Source of the DNA: CAYGZQ01 sp964354375 [NCBI: uncultured Planctomycetota bacterium] | GTDB lineage: Bacteria; JAJVIF01; JAPKYR01 | Length of the DNA stretch: 18,203 nt | Assembly (NCBI GenBank): GCA_964354375.1 | Contig: CAYGZQ010000014.1 | Span: 15,470-33,672 of the forward strand | Reading direction: 5' to 3' | In this document: one piece after another, positions 1-7,384 of the stretch | Numbering within the stretch: the first letter of the stretch is position 1 | Layout: every line of letters starts with the position of its first letter | Program-made: the position numbers and the translations under genes | The notes under the pieces: generated by a model | Databases searched by the model: none | What the model saw: only the letters and a program-made list of their open reading frames with translations | Told to the model about the DNA's origin: nothing

Positions 1-522
1 GTAGATCACGAAGGAGAGTACCGTCTCATTGAGGCTGACGGTCTGGACCAGCTTGAAGTCGACGAAGATGCCCTGGCACGTCTCCGGACGCAACCAGACA
101 TCCATTTTGCCCGACTCGGTCGAGCCCGCCTGAGTCTGGAACATAAGCTGGAATTTCTGCGGCTCGGTGAACTCGCTCCCGCCGCATCGGGGACATTTGC
201 CGTTGACGAGATGGTCCTCGCGGGTGCGGGTCTTGCAGCCCAGGCAGTCCACGAGAAGGTCGTGGAATGCGGTTACGTGACCGCTCGCGACCCACACGTC
301 CGGGTGCATCAGGATGCTCGAGTCCATCCCGACCACATCCTCCCGCATCCTCACAACATGCTTCCACCACAGGTTTTTCACATTGTTCTTGAGCTCGACA
401 CCTAAGGGTCCGAAATCCCAGCAGCTTGCCAGCCCGCCGTAAATCTCCGACGACTGGAAAATGAACCCTCGCCGCTTGGCGAGCGACGATATCGTGTCGA
501 GTGTCACTTTGACGTCAGCCAT
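1..522 (-). CDS. glyQS: Glycyl-tRNA synthetase, alpha2 (single-chain) type, N-terminal 174 residues; 3' end beyond window
   Basis: Class II aminoacyl-tRNA synthetase that charges tRNA-Gly in the cytoplasm. The frame is open from ATG at 522 to the left edge with no stop, so the C-terminal catalytic and anticodon-binding parts lie outside. Visible family marks are the GPLGVELKNN stretch (about residue 38), a four-cysteine zinc knuckle (CLGC...CPRC, about 93-111) and class II motif 2 RPET.QGIF (about 145). The start is set by AAGGAGA about 6 nt upstream. This is the homodimeric type found in eukaryotes, archaea, Gram-positives and many candidate phyla, not the alpha2beta2 GlyQ/GlyS pair. Oddities: motif 2 reads RPETCQG where RPETAQG is usual, and the segment before GPLG reads SCWDF rather than the usual FWDY-like form. 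It is divergent from the MBL gene and has its own promoter at 553-582. Confidence 0.95.
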   Translation of the reverse strand, partial: MADVKVTLDTISSLAKRRGFIFQSSEIYGGLASCWDFGPLGVELKNNVKNLWWKHVVRMREDVVGMDSSILMHPDVWVASGHVTAFHDLLVDCLGCKTRTREDHLVNGKCPRCGGSEFTEPQKFQLMFQTQAGSTESGKMDVWLRPETCQGIFVDFKLVQTVSLNETVLSFVIY

Positions 523-552
523 ACTGTCTCCTTGCCTTTGGAAGGCCGCGTG

Positions 553-582
553 ATAATATCATCCGGGTTTAACCATGGTCAA
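553..582 (-). promoter_or_regulatory. Sigma70-type promoter for glyQS
   Basis: On the minus strand TTGACC (582-577) is followed by an 18-nt spacer and TATTAT (558-553). The expected transcription start is near 546, giving a leader of about 24 nt that contains the AAGGAGA ribosome site. No T-box-like leader fits in so short a UTR. Confidence 0.65.
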
Positions 583-703
583 ACCCTGCCCTTCCGGGTC
601 CGCCGCTTTTCCAGGCGGCACACAGTGGGCGGATGAGTCCCTCTCCAACGCGGGACGCGTCGTTTCCGATTCCCGAAATGCGCGACGCATTCGGCACTCA
701 AGG

Positions 704-732
704 TTGCAGGAACGTACAGATATTCGTACAAT
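704..732 (+). promoter_or_regulatory. Sigma70-type promoter for the MBL-fold gene
   Basis: TTGCAG (704-709), a 17-nt spacer and TACAAT (727-732). The predicted start is near 739, giving a leader of about 65 nt. The leader opens with a perfect palindrome with a one-base centre, CCGGAA-A-TTCCGG (744-756), then a 6-bp hairpin ACCCCT/AGGGGT (758-763 with 776-781), then the SD GAGGAGA (793-799). The palindrome at the start site is a candidate operator, but nothing shows which regulator. Confidence 0.55.
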
Positions 733-804
733 TCCCGCCGGTGCCGGAAATTCCGGAACCCCTCTCTGTAAATGCAGGGGTCCACAGAAAAGAGGAGAAA
801 GACC

Positions 805-1836
805 ATGAGGAGAATTCTGATTCTGCTCTTGTCGGTGGCGCTGACGTTCAGCGCAAGCGCGCAGGAGGAACTTCAGTACGTGCACGTGAGGGTGGTGGAC
901 GTAGGGCAAGGGCTCTACTGCATCGTGAGCATGCCCGACGGCCATTTCATGGTTTACGACGCAGGCTCGAACGAAATCTCCGACTCCCGAAGTAAAACCG
1001 ACGAGGCACGCATATACGCGGAGCAGATGCAGGCCTTGAATCCGGATCATGACCCGATCGATCTTCTCGTACTCAGTCATGCCCATAGTGATCATGTGAA
1101 TGGTGTGGATGACCTTCTCAGATCGCCCGCAAACTACAATCTGCGGGCGGTTCTGAGAACCGGCATGGAGACCAGCAAGATCCGGGATCTCCTTCGCAAT
1201 GAAGGATGCGATCAGACGAACCTTAAGACCAGGCGCAACTCCTCGCGATCGCACGGGACTCGAATTCCCCTCATGGGCGAAAGGTATCCCGTGACCCTGA
1301 CAATGCTCTGCGGCTGGGGTGGGCCCCAGGTTGGAGACGACAAGAACTCCACCAGTATTGTGGTCAGGCTCGAATTCGCCGACAGGAGCATTCTGTTCGC
1401 GGGCGACGCGGTGCACCAAAACGAGGAATACCTGGTTGAGAAAGACAAGTATGACGACGACCTGCATTCGATCGATTCCGACGTTCTGATTGCTCCTCAC
1501 CACGGAGCGCGTGACAGCAACTCGGATGATTTCATTGAGGCCGTGAGCCCGACATACGTCGTCTTTTCGGCGGGACGGGGCTACAACCATCCGCATGATG
1601 AGGCCGTGAGACGATACCTGGAAAATGAGGAATCTCCGGTACCTGAGGAGAATCTCTTTTTCACCGATCGCGGTGACGACGAGGACCTGGAAAACAAGGC
1701 CGATCAGTGGGACTATCCGGTAGACGATGAGGGCGGCGACAAGATCGGTGACGACTCCGTCGACATCTGGATCTGCTCAGACGGCACGATTTTCGTCGAC
1801 TACGCGACCGATGGCGTGTGCCCGTGCGCTCAATAG
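805..1836 (+). CDS. Secreted metallo-beta-lactamase-fold hydrolase, ComEC C-terminal-domain type
   Basis: Protein of 343 residues. An N-terminal signal peptide runs to about residue 19 with an ASA|QE-type signal peptidase I site, so it acts outside the cytoplasmic membrane. The MBL metal-binding motif HAHSDH is at residues 92-97. Further family signatures follow: VDVGQG (32-37), LFAGDA, IAPHHGARDSNS and a late NHPH. VDVGQG, FAGDA and PHHG are typical of the ComEC/Rec2 nuclease-like MBL branch (COG2333), here without the ComEC membrane domains. The ATG at 805 is chosen over the in-frame ATG at 772 because GAGGAGA lies just upstream and the signal peptide starts there. The C-terminal third is strongly acidic and ends in a CPC motif. 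Substrate unknown; a nuclease or phosphodiesterase is the family-based guess. It stands alone, followed by an independently promoted membrane protein. Confidence 0.88.
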   Translation: MRRILILLLSVALTFSASAQEELQYVHVRVVDVGQGLYCIVSMPDGHFMVYDAGSNEISDSRSKTDEARIYAEQMQALNPDHDPIDLLVLSHAHSDHVNGVDDLLRSPANYNLRAVLRTGMETSKIRDLLRNEGCDQTNLKTRRNSSRSHGTRIPLMGERYPVTLTMLCGWGGPQVGDDKNSTSIVVRLEFADRSILFAGDAVHQNEEYLVEKDKYDDDLHSIDSDVLIAPHHGARDSNSDDFIEAVSPTYVVFSAGRGYNHPHDEAVRRYLENEESPVPEENLFFTDRGDDEDLENKADQWDYPVDDEGGDKIGDDSVDIWICSDGTIFVDYATDGVCPCAQ

Positions 1837-1855
1837 CGGTGGGCTCCCGATTCTG

Positions 1856-1884
1856 TTGACCTCCTCAGTCAGAGCCGCTACTAT
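1856..1884 (+). promoter_or_regulatory. Sigma70-type promoter for the small membrane protein
   Basis: TTGACC (1856-1861), a 17-nt spacer and TACTAT (1879-1884). Predicted start near 1891, leader of about 30 nt. It lies 20 nt past the MBL stop codon, so the downstream gene has its own promoter. Confidence 0.65.
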
Positions 1885-1920
1885 TCTTCCATCCAGATCG
1901 CAGGGTTGGAGGATCGGTCT

Positions 1921-2256
1921 TTGGGTTTCATCATCGGAATGGCCATTCTCTGGGGGCTGACCGCCCTGGTCATCAATCCCATAGTCAATGCCGCGCTGAA
2001 AAGCAGAATGGAATCCGAGGGAGTCTACGCGGAAGACCTCAGGACGCTTCCGCCGGACCAGATCCAGTACTGGCAAGGGGTCTACACTCGCATTTACATC
2101 CTGTGGGACGTGATCATCCTCGGTCTCGCGGGATTCCTCGCAGGTTACATCTTCGGCATCGTCCTTATCGGGATTTCGTTCTCAGCCAAGGGATGGCCGG
2201 GGATGCTGGCGTTCATCGGGCTCAGTTTCCTCGGAGCGGCGATGCGCGGCGGCTGA
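1921..2256 (+). CDS. Small integral membrane protein, about 111 residues, unknown function
   Basis: I do not recognise the family. Three hydrophobic segments are visible: residues about 3-22, about 58-82 and about 84-107. A short polar loop (about residues 25-55), including DLRTLPPDQIQYWQ, lies between the first and second. The TTG at 1921 is the preferred start because a full GGAGG (1908-1912) lies 8 nt upstream. The in-frame TTG at 1906 is possible but overlaps that SD. The protein ends with a tiny-residue tail, AAMRGG. It has its own promoter at 1856-1884 and is followed, after 49 nt, by a secreted protein that also has its own promoter-like element, so an operon is not required. No catalytic residues are evident. 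Confidence 0.75.
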   Translation: MGFIIGMAILWGLTALVINPIVNAALKSRMESEGVYAEDLRTLPPDQIQYWQGVYTRIYILWDVIILGLAGFLAGYIFGIVLIGISFSAKGWPGMLAFIGLSFLGAAMRGG

Positions 2257-2290
2257 TCGAAGGAATTGCAGGCTTCCCGAATCGTGTGAG

Positions 2291-2299
2291 TGCTATACT
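2291..2299 (+). promoter_or_regulatory. Extended -10 promoter directly in front of the start codon at 2306
   Basis: TGC followed by TATACT (2294-2299) gives a TGn extended -10 element. No -35 hexamer matches at 16-18 bp. Only 6 nt separate the -10 from the ATG, so the predicted transcription start falls on or beside the A of the ATG. Confidence 0.5.
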
Positions 2300-2305
2300 T
2301 GGCAG

Positions 2306-4612
2306 ATGACCCGCGAGTGGGGCGGCCCGGTCCATATGCCCGTCAACCGAATCTGCAAATACCTCCCTCTTCTGATCCTTCTGCTGTTGGGCCCTGTCCG
2401 CGCACTGGGCGCGTCTGAGCAGCCGATCGAGATTTTGATCGCCGACAATCCCGCGGAATGTCTCTCGCTCGAAGGGGTTTTCCTTGACGGGGACGGCTAC
2501 ATCCTGGTCGACGGCAGAAACAACCGGGCGCGGGTGAAGTTCGCCGACTCGCTTGGGAACATCACGAGCACCGCCGTTTCCACGATCCCGCTTCCGCAGG
2601 CGGCGAGCCTTCCCGGCGACATTCCCCCCTCCCCCTGGGGCCTCGATCGCATCATGCCTTCCGGCGACGCACTCTGGGCGGTTCCCGCATCCTGGGCCGG
2701 CTCCATCGCCGAGCGTTTCGATCGGGAAACCGGCGTGTTCCTCGAAAGGCTACCCGACCCCGGCCTCCGGGCATCCGGGCTTGTGCAGGGTCCGAGCGGG
2801 GATGTCTGGGCCGTAGGTCGTCGAGTCCTCCTGAACATCTCAGGCGACAGCTCGGCATCCCTCAATCTCACCATGACCGTGCGGCACATCGATACCGCCG
2901 TGGGACATCCTATGGGTTTCGTCATCCTTGAGGAGCCGGACCTGTTCCTGGTTGAGCCGACAGGCATGATCCGATGGAGGGTCGGACTGGACGCTATCGT
3001 GGACGGTTATCTGTCACCGACCGACATTGCGTGCGGCCCGGATGGAACCATCGCCGTATGCGCGATCGTCTGCGATCTCAGCGATGTGCAATGGCACGAT
3101 CAATATTTCTCGCTGAGAGACGAAAGTCTGAGGCGCGACGATGAACAGGTGCTGTTCGGCGTGGAAGACGCTCTTCGACAGAACCTGGGCAAGGGTTATG
3201 CGCTCGTTCTGATCGGCGCGGACGGCACGGTGACCGACGCGATCGAGATGAACCGTCCGGCGGTCGCTTGCGCGGTCGATGACACGGGTCGCGCTCACGT
3301 GCTCACACAGCGCGACGAGAATTGGGCGATCTCGATCCTCGATCCCGCGCTCGACCAGGGATTCGAGGTGTGCCGGATACCATTCGGAATTCCTGCCATG
3401 ATTTCCTCCCACCGCCTGGCGTCCGGACGCGACGGCAGCCTCTACTGGGACGACATATTCGCCGAGGAGGAAGGTCAGTACTGGGGGATCGCAAGGCTTC
3501 GACCATCATCCGACACAGGGATTTTCGCCCTGGGGACCTCAGGCAGCATCGGGCCCGGCACGAAACCCGACCTCGTCTACCGGGAGCCGATGCCCGACTT
3601 CATCCGCCAGACCACATCTCTCAGCATCGACCTGGACGGCGGGATCCGGGCCGGGTTCGAGCAGTTCCCATTCAGTATGTCCGCAGACCCGACAGCCTTG
3701 TCGGTCCCGGAAACCGAGATTCCGTTCACTTCGTCGCTGATGCTGATCGACAAAGAAGGGACACTTCTCAGGACCGAGTCTATCGCCGACATTGCCCAGC
3801 CGGACTGCTACCTGTCGGACATTCTCACTTCGGGAGACTCCGCTGTAGGGGTTCTTGCAGGCGCCGAGATTGCGTCGCCCCTCGGCTTTCTCGGCAGCGA
3901 TGGCTCATGGAATCCCGGGTCCGAGATCGGTCTTCCGGGACGGATCATTGACGCGAGAATCGGCGACATCACCGGCGGGCTGGTCGCATGGTTTCTCTGC
4001 GCAGGCGCACGGACAACCGAAACCCGCTGGCTGAGGGTGAATCCGGAGCTGGACGCCTTCAACGAGATCGTCTCCCTGAGCGCGCTCGGCTGCAGGTTCC
4101 TGGAAGCGGATTCCGAATCGGACACTCTCTGGGTTTCCATGGAGGACGCGGAGATTTTCGAGCTCGACGCGCAGCGCTTCACTGTTAAGGGGATATGGGA
4201 AAACCGGCTCCCGAGCGAAGCGCCCGCGCATGCAATCGTCGACGCGGAGAAGACATCGGACGGACTTGCCGTCCTGGATCAGGAGCATCGCGCTCTTCTG
4301 CTGCTGCGTCCTGAAGCGTTCTCTCCGCCCAACTCGGCGGATCAGTCCGACGTCGACAACGCGCTCGCGGCGATCAGATCGGCCCTGTGGCACTGGAAAG
4401 ATGAGAACGGTTCGTATCCCGCCGGGTCCCCGAGCCTTCTCGACGATATCCTGACCGAGAGCGATCGCGAGACTGTCCGGCAGGCGTTTCTGGGAGGGCG
4501 TGTCTACAAGTATCAGCCCACCGACGTCGGTTACACTTTCATCGCATGGTCCGCCACGATGAATCAGACGGTCCTTCTTTGCGATCCGGTCAACACAACA
4601 CCGGTGTTCTGA
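2306..4612 (+). CDS. Secreted beta-propeller-like protein with pseudopilin-like C-terminal domain
   Basis: Protein of 768 residues, family not recognised. An N-terminal signal sequence with a long hydrophobic core (about residues 20-34, LLILLLLGPVRALGA) points to export. The bulk (about 40-670) is a series of beta-rich blocks with recurring G.DG.....V and DGxxLY/LW patterns, as in NHL/SMP-30-like propellers. The last 90 residues (679-768) look different: AAIRSALWHWKDENGSYP, a middle helix, then VYKYQPTDVGYTFIAWS. This resembles the globular part of type II secretion/type IV pseudopilins (helix, NGxYP, Y.Y....YTL). The usual N-terminal prepilin signal is absent. ATG 2306 is used because an extended -10 sits 6 nt before it; ATG 2336 is an alternative start that keeps the signal sequence. 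Neither has a clear SD. Confidence 0.82.
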   Translation: MTREWGGPVHMPVNRICKYLPLLILLLLGPVRALGASEQPIEILIADNPAECLSLEGVFLDGDGYILVDGRNNRARVKFADSLGNITSTAVSTIPLPQAASLPGDIPPSPWGLDRIMPSGDALWAVPASWAGSIAERFDRETGVFLERLPDPGLRASGLVQGPSGDVWAVGRRVLLNISGDSSASLNLTMTVRHIDTAVGHPMGFVILEEPDLFLVEPTGMIRWRVGLDAIVDGYLSPTDIACGPDGTIAVCAIVCDLSDVQWHDQYFSLRDESLRRDDEQVLFGVEDALRQNLGKGYALVLIGADGTVTDAIEMNRPAVACAVDDTGRAHVLTQRDENWAISILDPALDQGFEVCRIPFGIPAMISSHRLASGRDGSLYWDDIFAEEEGQYWGIARLRPSSDTGIFALGTSGSIGPGTKPDLVYREPMPDFIRQTTSLSIDLDGGIRAGFEQFPFSMSADPTALSVPETEIPFTSSLMLIDKEGTLLRTESIADIAQPDCYLSDILTSGDSAVGVLAGAEIASPLGFLGSDGSWNPGSEIGLPGRIIDARIGDITGGLVAWFLCAGARTTETRWLRVNPELDAFNEIVSLSALGCRFLEADSESDTLWVSMEDAEIFELDAQRFTVKGIWENRLPSEAPAHAIVDAEKTSDGLAVLDQEHRALLLLRPEAFSPPNSADQSDVDNALAAIRSALWHWKDENGSYPAGSPSLLDDILTESDRETVRQAFLGGRVYKYQPTDVGYTFIAWSATMNQTVLLCDPVNTTPVF

Positions 4613-4628
4613 TCGGACGTCAATCGCC

Positions 4629-4732
4629 GGTAGCAGCTACCTTGCCGAAGACGGCAAGGATAGCAGCTACCAGCCAAAGGCAGATTACCGGTAGCTGCTA
4701 CCTTTTTCGTCTTCGAAAAAGTAGCTGCTACC
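4629..4732. repeat. Structured repeat element: four 13-bp palindromes with two intervening hairpins, as an inverted duplication
   Basis: Four copies of the perfect palindrome GGTAGC-N-GCTACC, or a one-base variant, lie at 4629-4641, 4659-4671, 4690-4702 and 4720-4732. The centre base is A in the first two and T in the last two, so the halves are inverted. Between copies 1 and 2 is a hairpin TTGCCG-AAGA-CGGCAA (4642-4657). Between copies 3 and 4 is TTTTTCG-TCTT-CGAAAAA (4703-4720). The hairpin cores CGAAGACG and CGTCTTCG are reverse complements, while the outer stem bases differ and still pair. The element fills almost the whole gap between the propeller gene and cmk. I cannot assign it to a named family. 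Confidence 0.85.
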
Positions 4733-4757
4733 GGGCCACATTCCCTGCAAAATAGTG

Positions 4758-4763
4758 TAGAAT
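4758..4763 (+). promoter_or_regulatory. Putative -10 element for a leaderless cmk mRNA
   Basis: TAGAAT lies 6 nt before the cmk ATG, with no SD between and no convincing -35. The spacing is identical to that at 2294-2299 before the ATG at 2306. Confidence 0.4.
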
Positions 4764-4769
4764 TTTCCC

Positions 4770-5486
4770 ATGGCGCCCCCCGGATGCATAATCATCGCCA
4801 TCGACGGTCCCGCAGGCAGCGGCAAAAGCACGCTCGCGAAAGGACTGTCCCGCGTGTTGGGACTCGCTTATCTCGACACCGGCGCGACCTATCGGGCCAT
4901 CGCTTTCCTCGCACTTCAGAATGGGGTGGATCTGCTGGACGAAGCCGGGACCGGCGACCTTGTGGCCGACGCACAGATAGATTTTATTCCAGGCGTCGAA
5001 GAATCCGTCGCTGCAAAGGTGATCCTGAACTGCGTCGATATTTCAGACCAGATCAGGACACCTCAGGTGAGCGAGGCTGCGAGCATCATCAGCCGTAATC
5101 CGTCAGTCAGAAAAGTCCTTGTGGAATTGCAGCGCAGAATCGCCCGACGCCTGTGCGAATGCGGCATGAAGGGAGTTGTGGCGGAAGGACGCGACACGGG
5201 CACGGCCGTGTTCCCCGACGCAGACTTGAAGATCTTCCTCACTGCAAGCATCGACGAGCGCGCGAGACGTCGAATGAGAGATTACGGGAAGGACCCGAAT
5301 ATCTATCGTCACTTCCAGGACACCAAGGCGGCGGTTCTCGCGCGCGACATAAGCGACCAGACCCGCGACGCAAGCCCGCTCAAACCCGCAGACGATTCAG
5401 TTTTGATCGACAATACGGGATGGACGGTCGAGAAAACACTGGAAACCGCCGTCCGGACAGTCAGAGAATCCGTATCGCTTCCCTAG
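4770..5486 (+). CDS. cmk: Cytidylate kinase
   Basis: Cytoplasmic nucleoside monophosphate kinase that phosphorylates CMP and dCMP with ATP in pyrimidine salvage and synthesis. At 238 residues it is close to the usual 220-230. The P-loop GPAGSGKST is at residues 13-21, followed by LDTGATYRAIA (about 36-46). The mid-protein CMP-binding stretch has IRTPQVSEAAS. VVAEGRDTGTAVFPDADLKIFLTAS follows in the core, then the ERARRR lid region and the C-terminal DDSVLIDNTG. No SD precedes the ATG, and a -10-like TAGAAT sits 6 nt upstream, so the message may be leaderless. It converges on the Ig-like lipoprotein gene with only 6 nt between the stop codons and no terminator hairpin. Confidence 0.96.
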   Translation: MAPPGCIIIAIDGPAGSGKSTLAKGLSRVLGLAYLDTGATYRAIAFLALQNGVDLLDEAGTGDLVADAQIDFIPGVEESVAAKVILNCVDISDQIRTPQVSEAASIISRNPSVRKVLVELQRRIARRLCECGMKGVVAEGRDTGTAVFPDADLKIFLTASIDERARRRMRDYGKDPNIYRHFQDTKAAVLARDISDQTRDASPLKPADDSVLIDNTGWTVEKTLETAVRTVRESVSLP

Positions 5487-5492
5487 GACCCA

Positions 5493-7322
5493 TCAGAAAG
5501 CGTAGATTTCGTCATCAGTCGCGACATACAGGTTGCCCGGTCCCAATCGGATATTCCGGATTTCGGGCGTGAATGTCCGGTGATCCAGAATGTCACCGTC
5601 CCGCTCTTCGATGTATACATCGTGCAGCGTTATCAGGGCCATGTTGTCGTTCTTGTCCACAAGCGGCGGTCTTAAGTACTGGTCCCCGGTACCCGGTCCG
5701 GTCGGCAGCGGAACCTCATCAAGCAGGTTCAGTTGCAGATCGAGGTAGACAATGCTCGATTCGCCAAGGACCGCGATAACCCCGTCCTGGAATATGGCCG
5801 GTCGTGCGCAGACCTGCATCTGGTACGTCGGCCCCGATGCTCCCCCGTACTCAACTCGCTTCACGGCCCCGCTGTCCCAGCCAAGAATCCCAAGGTCGTC
5901 CGTTAATATCGGCATGTCTGTGGAAAAATCCGCCCACGACCCAAGCGTGTTCCATTTTTCGTTGAAACTCCAGTCATAGCTGTGAAGCCCGGCCGCGGTG
6001 TTGATATAAATCCTGCCGTTATACTCATCGAAGGCGAACCCGCGTATCGGCGAATCAAGCACCAGCTCGTGCTCAATGTTGAGCCATTCGTCAAGCACAA
6101 AAACATTCTGCGGACCGTCATACCAGTTCCGCACATACCCGACCAGAACTCGCCCGTCCGGCAGGGGCAATATGTTCCCGTAGCTCGGAGCGTCCCAGTT
6201 GCCGTAGTCCGGAGAGACGGCTACGGTTCCGTAGGAATCCGACACGCTGACGGTCACGCTCGGCCACTCGCCATAGCGATAAAAGCCGAACACGAAATGC
6301 CGGGTCCAGTAATACTGGCCATGCCCATACGGCTCCTGATTGTGTCGATCCGCCTGAGCCGTATATACGCCTCCTGTGACCGCAGCCAACGACGCCCCGC
6401 CCGCGTACGGTCCGACTGGTTCATCGCCAAAGCAGAATGAGAACAGGTTATAGCCGTCTCTGAACGAAGCGTACGGCCATATGTTCTCATGCCAGTACTC
6501 GGCAACATACAAGCGCTCGGCCCCGTCCACGACAAGATCCGCGAAGCTCCCGAGGTCCCCGTAAGGAACAATGACGCTGTCGTAGCCGGACAGGGACCCA
6601 GGAAGAAAGTGCTTCGACCGGTTGTTGCGATGGTAGGTAATCCCCTCGATGGGGTGTCCGTTCCCAAGATACGACTGCGCGAAATCCGCACCGAGAGTTT
6701 CGATTGTCATCGATCTCGTCACTGTCTCGCAGTCGCTGCAGCCGACCTCCACCTGTATCACAATGTCCTCCGGAGGAGTCGGATCGACAAATGTCAGCTC
6801 CGTGGAGGACAAGTGCGGTGTCCCGAATACAACGTCGCTGGGAGCATCACTGGACCAGGAATACGTAATCTGCTCGGGACCCACTGCGCTGATGCTGTAC
6901 GAAGGCTGCTCATACACAAAGACCTCGCTCGGACCTTCGATCTCCCAGACACTCAGACTGCCCGAATCCCCGAAGTGAACGTCCGTTACCGTTATGGGCT
7001 TCTTCTTCACCACCGGCCCGTAGTTGTCGGATTGCACCGATACGTGGATCACCGCGGGAAGATCCGCAGAGACCTCGGCGGCGACTAAAGTCGCGGTATT
7101 GGATGTCTGGTTCTGGAAGACCCCTGCCGATGGAGGGTTGACTGCCCATTGATACGTTATTCCGGTGTCCCCTGTGGCTGTGACCGTGTACTGAGCCGAG
7201 GTCTTCTCGGTCACCGCCGATGGACCGTGGATGCTCCCGACCACCAGCCCCCCACCCCCACCCGAACCGCACCCCAGCAACCACAATGTCGGCAAAACCA
7301 GGAAAAGAGAGTAACCTTTCAT
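5493..7322 (-). CDS. Lipoprotein with two Ig/PKD-like domains and a beta-propeller-like region
   Basis: Protein of 609 residues. The signal peptide ends in the lipobox LLGC (Cys18), followed by a GSGGGGG linker, so it is predicted to be lipid-anchored on the cell surface or in the periplasm. Two tandem Ig-like domains follow (about 30-118 and 123-205), each opening with a GPS-V....Y-V/I-A-G pattern and containing YQW or YSW, as in bacterial PKD/Big-type modules. The remaining 400 residues are rich in short beta repeats such as LVVDGAERLYVAEY, ILPLPDGRVLVGYV and GRIYINTAAGLHSYD, suggesting a propeller. Substrate unknown. The ATG at 7322 is preferred over 7337 because AGGAG sits about 8 nt before it. 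It has its own strong promoter (7356-7384). Confidence 0.85.
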   Translation of the reverse strand: MKGYSLFLVLPTLWLLGCGSGGGGGLVVGSIHGPSAVTEKTSAQYTVTATGDTGITYQWAVNPPSAGVFQNQTSNTATLVAAEVSADLPAVIHVSVQSDNYGPVVKKKPITVTDVHFGDSGSLSVWEIEGPSEVFVYEQPSYSISAVGPEQITYSWSSDAPSDVVFGTPHLSSTELTFVDPTPPEDIVIQVEVGCSDCETVTRSMTIETLGADFAQSYLGNGHPIEGITYHRNNRSKHFLPGSLSGYDSVIVPYGDLGSFADLVVDGAERLYVAEYWHENIWPYASFRDGYNLFSFCFGDEPVGPYAGGASLAAVTGGVYTAQADRHNQEPYGHGQYYWTRHFVFGFYRYGEWPSVTVSVSDSYGTVAVSPDYGNWDAPSYGNILPLPDGRVLVGYVRNWYDGPQNVFVLDEWLNIEHELVLDSPIRGFAFDEYNGRIYINTAAGLHSYDWSFNEKWNTLGSWADFSTDMPILTDDLGILGWDSGAVKRVEYGGASGPTYQMQVCARPAIFQDGVIAVLGESSIVYLDLQLNLLDEVPLPTGPGTGDQYLRPPLVDKNDNMALITLHDVYIEERDGDILDHRTFTPEIRNIRLGPGNLYVATDDEIYAF

Positions 7323-7355
7323 GACTCGCTCCTGCAATCATTCAATCTCAATACA

Positions 7356-7384
7356 CTTATAAACCGGGAATTCAATATTGTCAA
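7356..7384 (-). promoter_or_regulatory. Strong sigma70-type promoter for the Ig-like lipoprotein
   Basis: On the minus strand TTGACA (7384-7379), a 17-nt spacer and TATAAG (7361-7356). The predicted start is near 7349, with a leader of about 27 nt. The -35 overlaps the TGA stop codon (7383-7381) of the upstream membrane-protein gene, and the local sequence is AT-rich compared with its surroundings. Confidence 0.7.

Noticed and set aside
622-668. GATGAGTCCC ... GGGACGCGTCG, resembling part of a hammerhead ribozyme core
   Set aside because: The required GAAA after stem II is missing and no flanking stems I and III close the core.
559-1596. Long open frame on the minus strand opposite the MBL gene (345 codons)
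   Set aside because: It is antisense to a gene with signal peptide, MBL motif and SD. Its translation is low in family-like features and arises from codon bias in the GC-rich gene.
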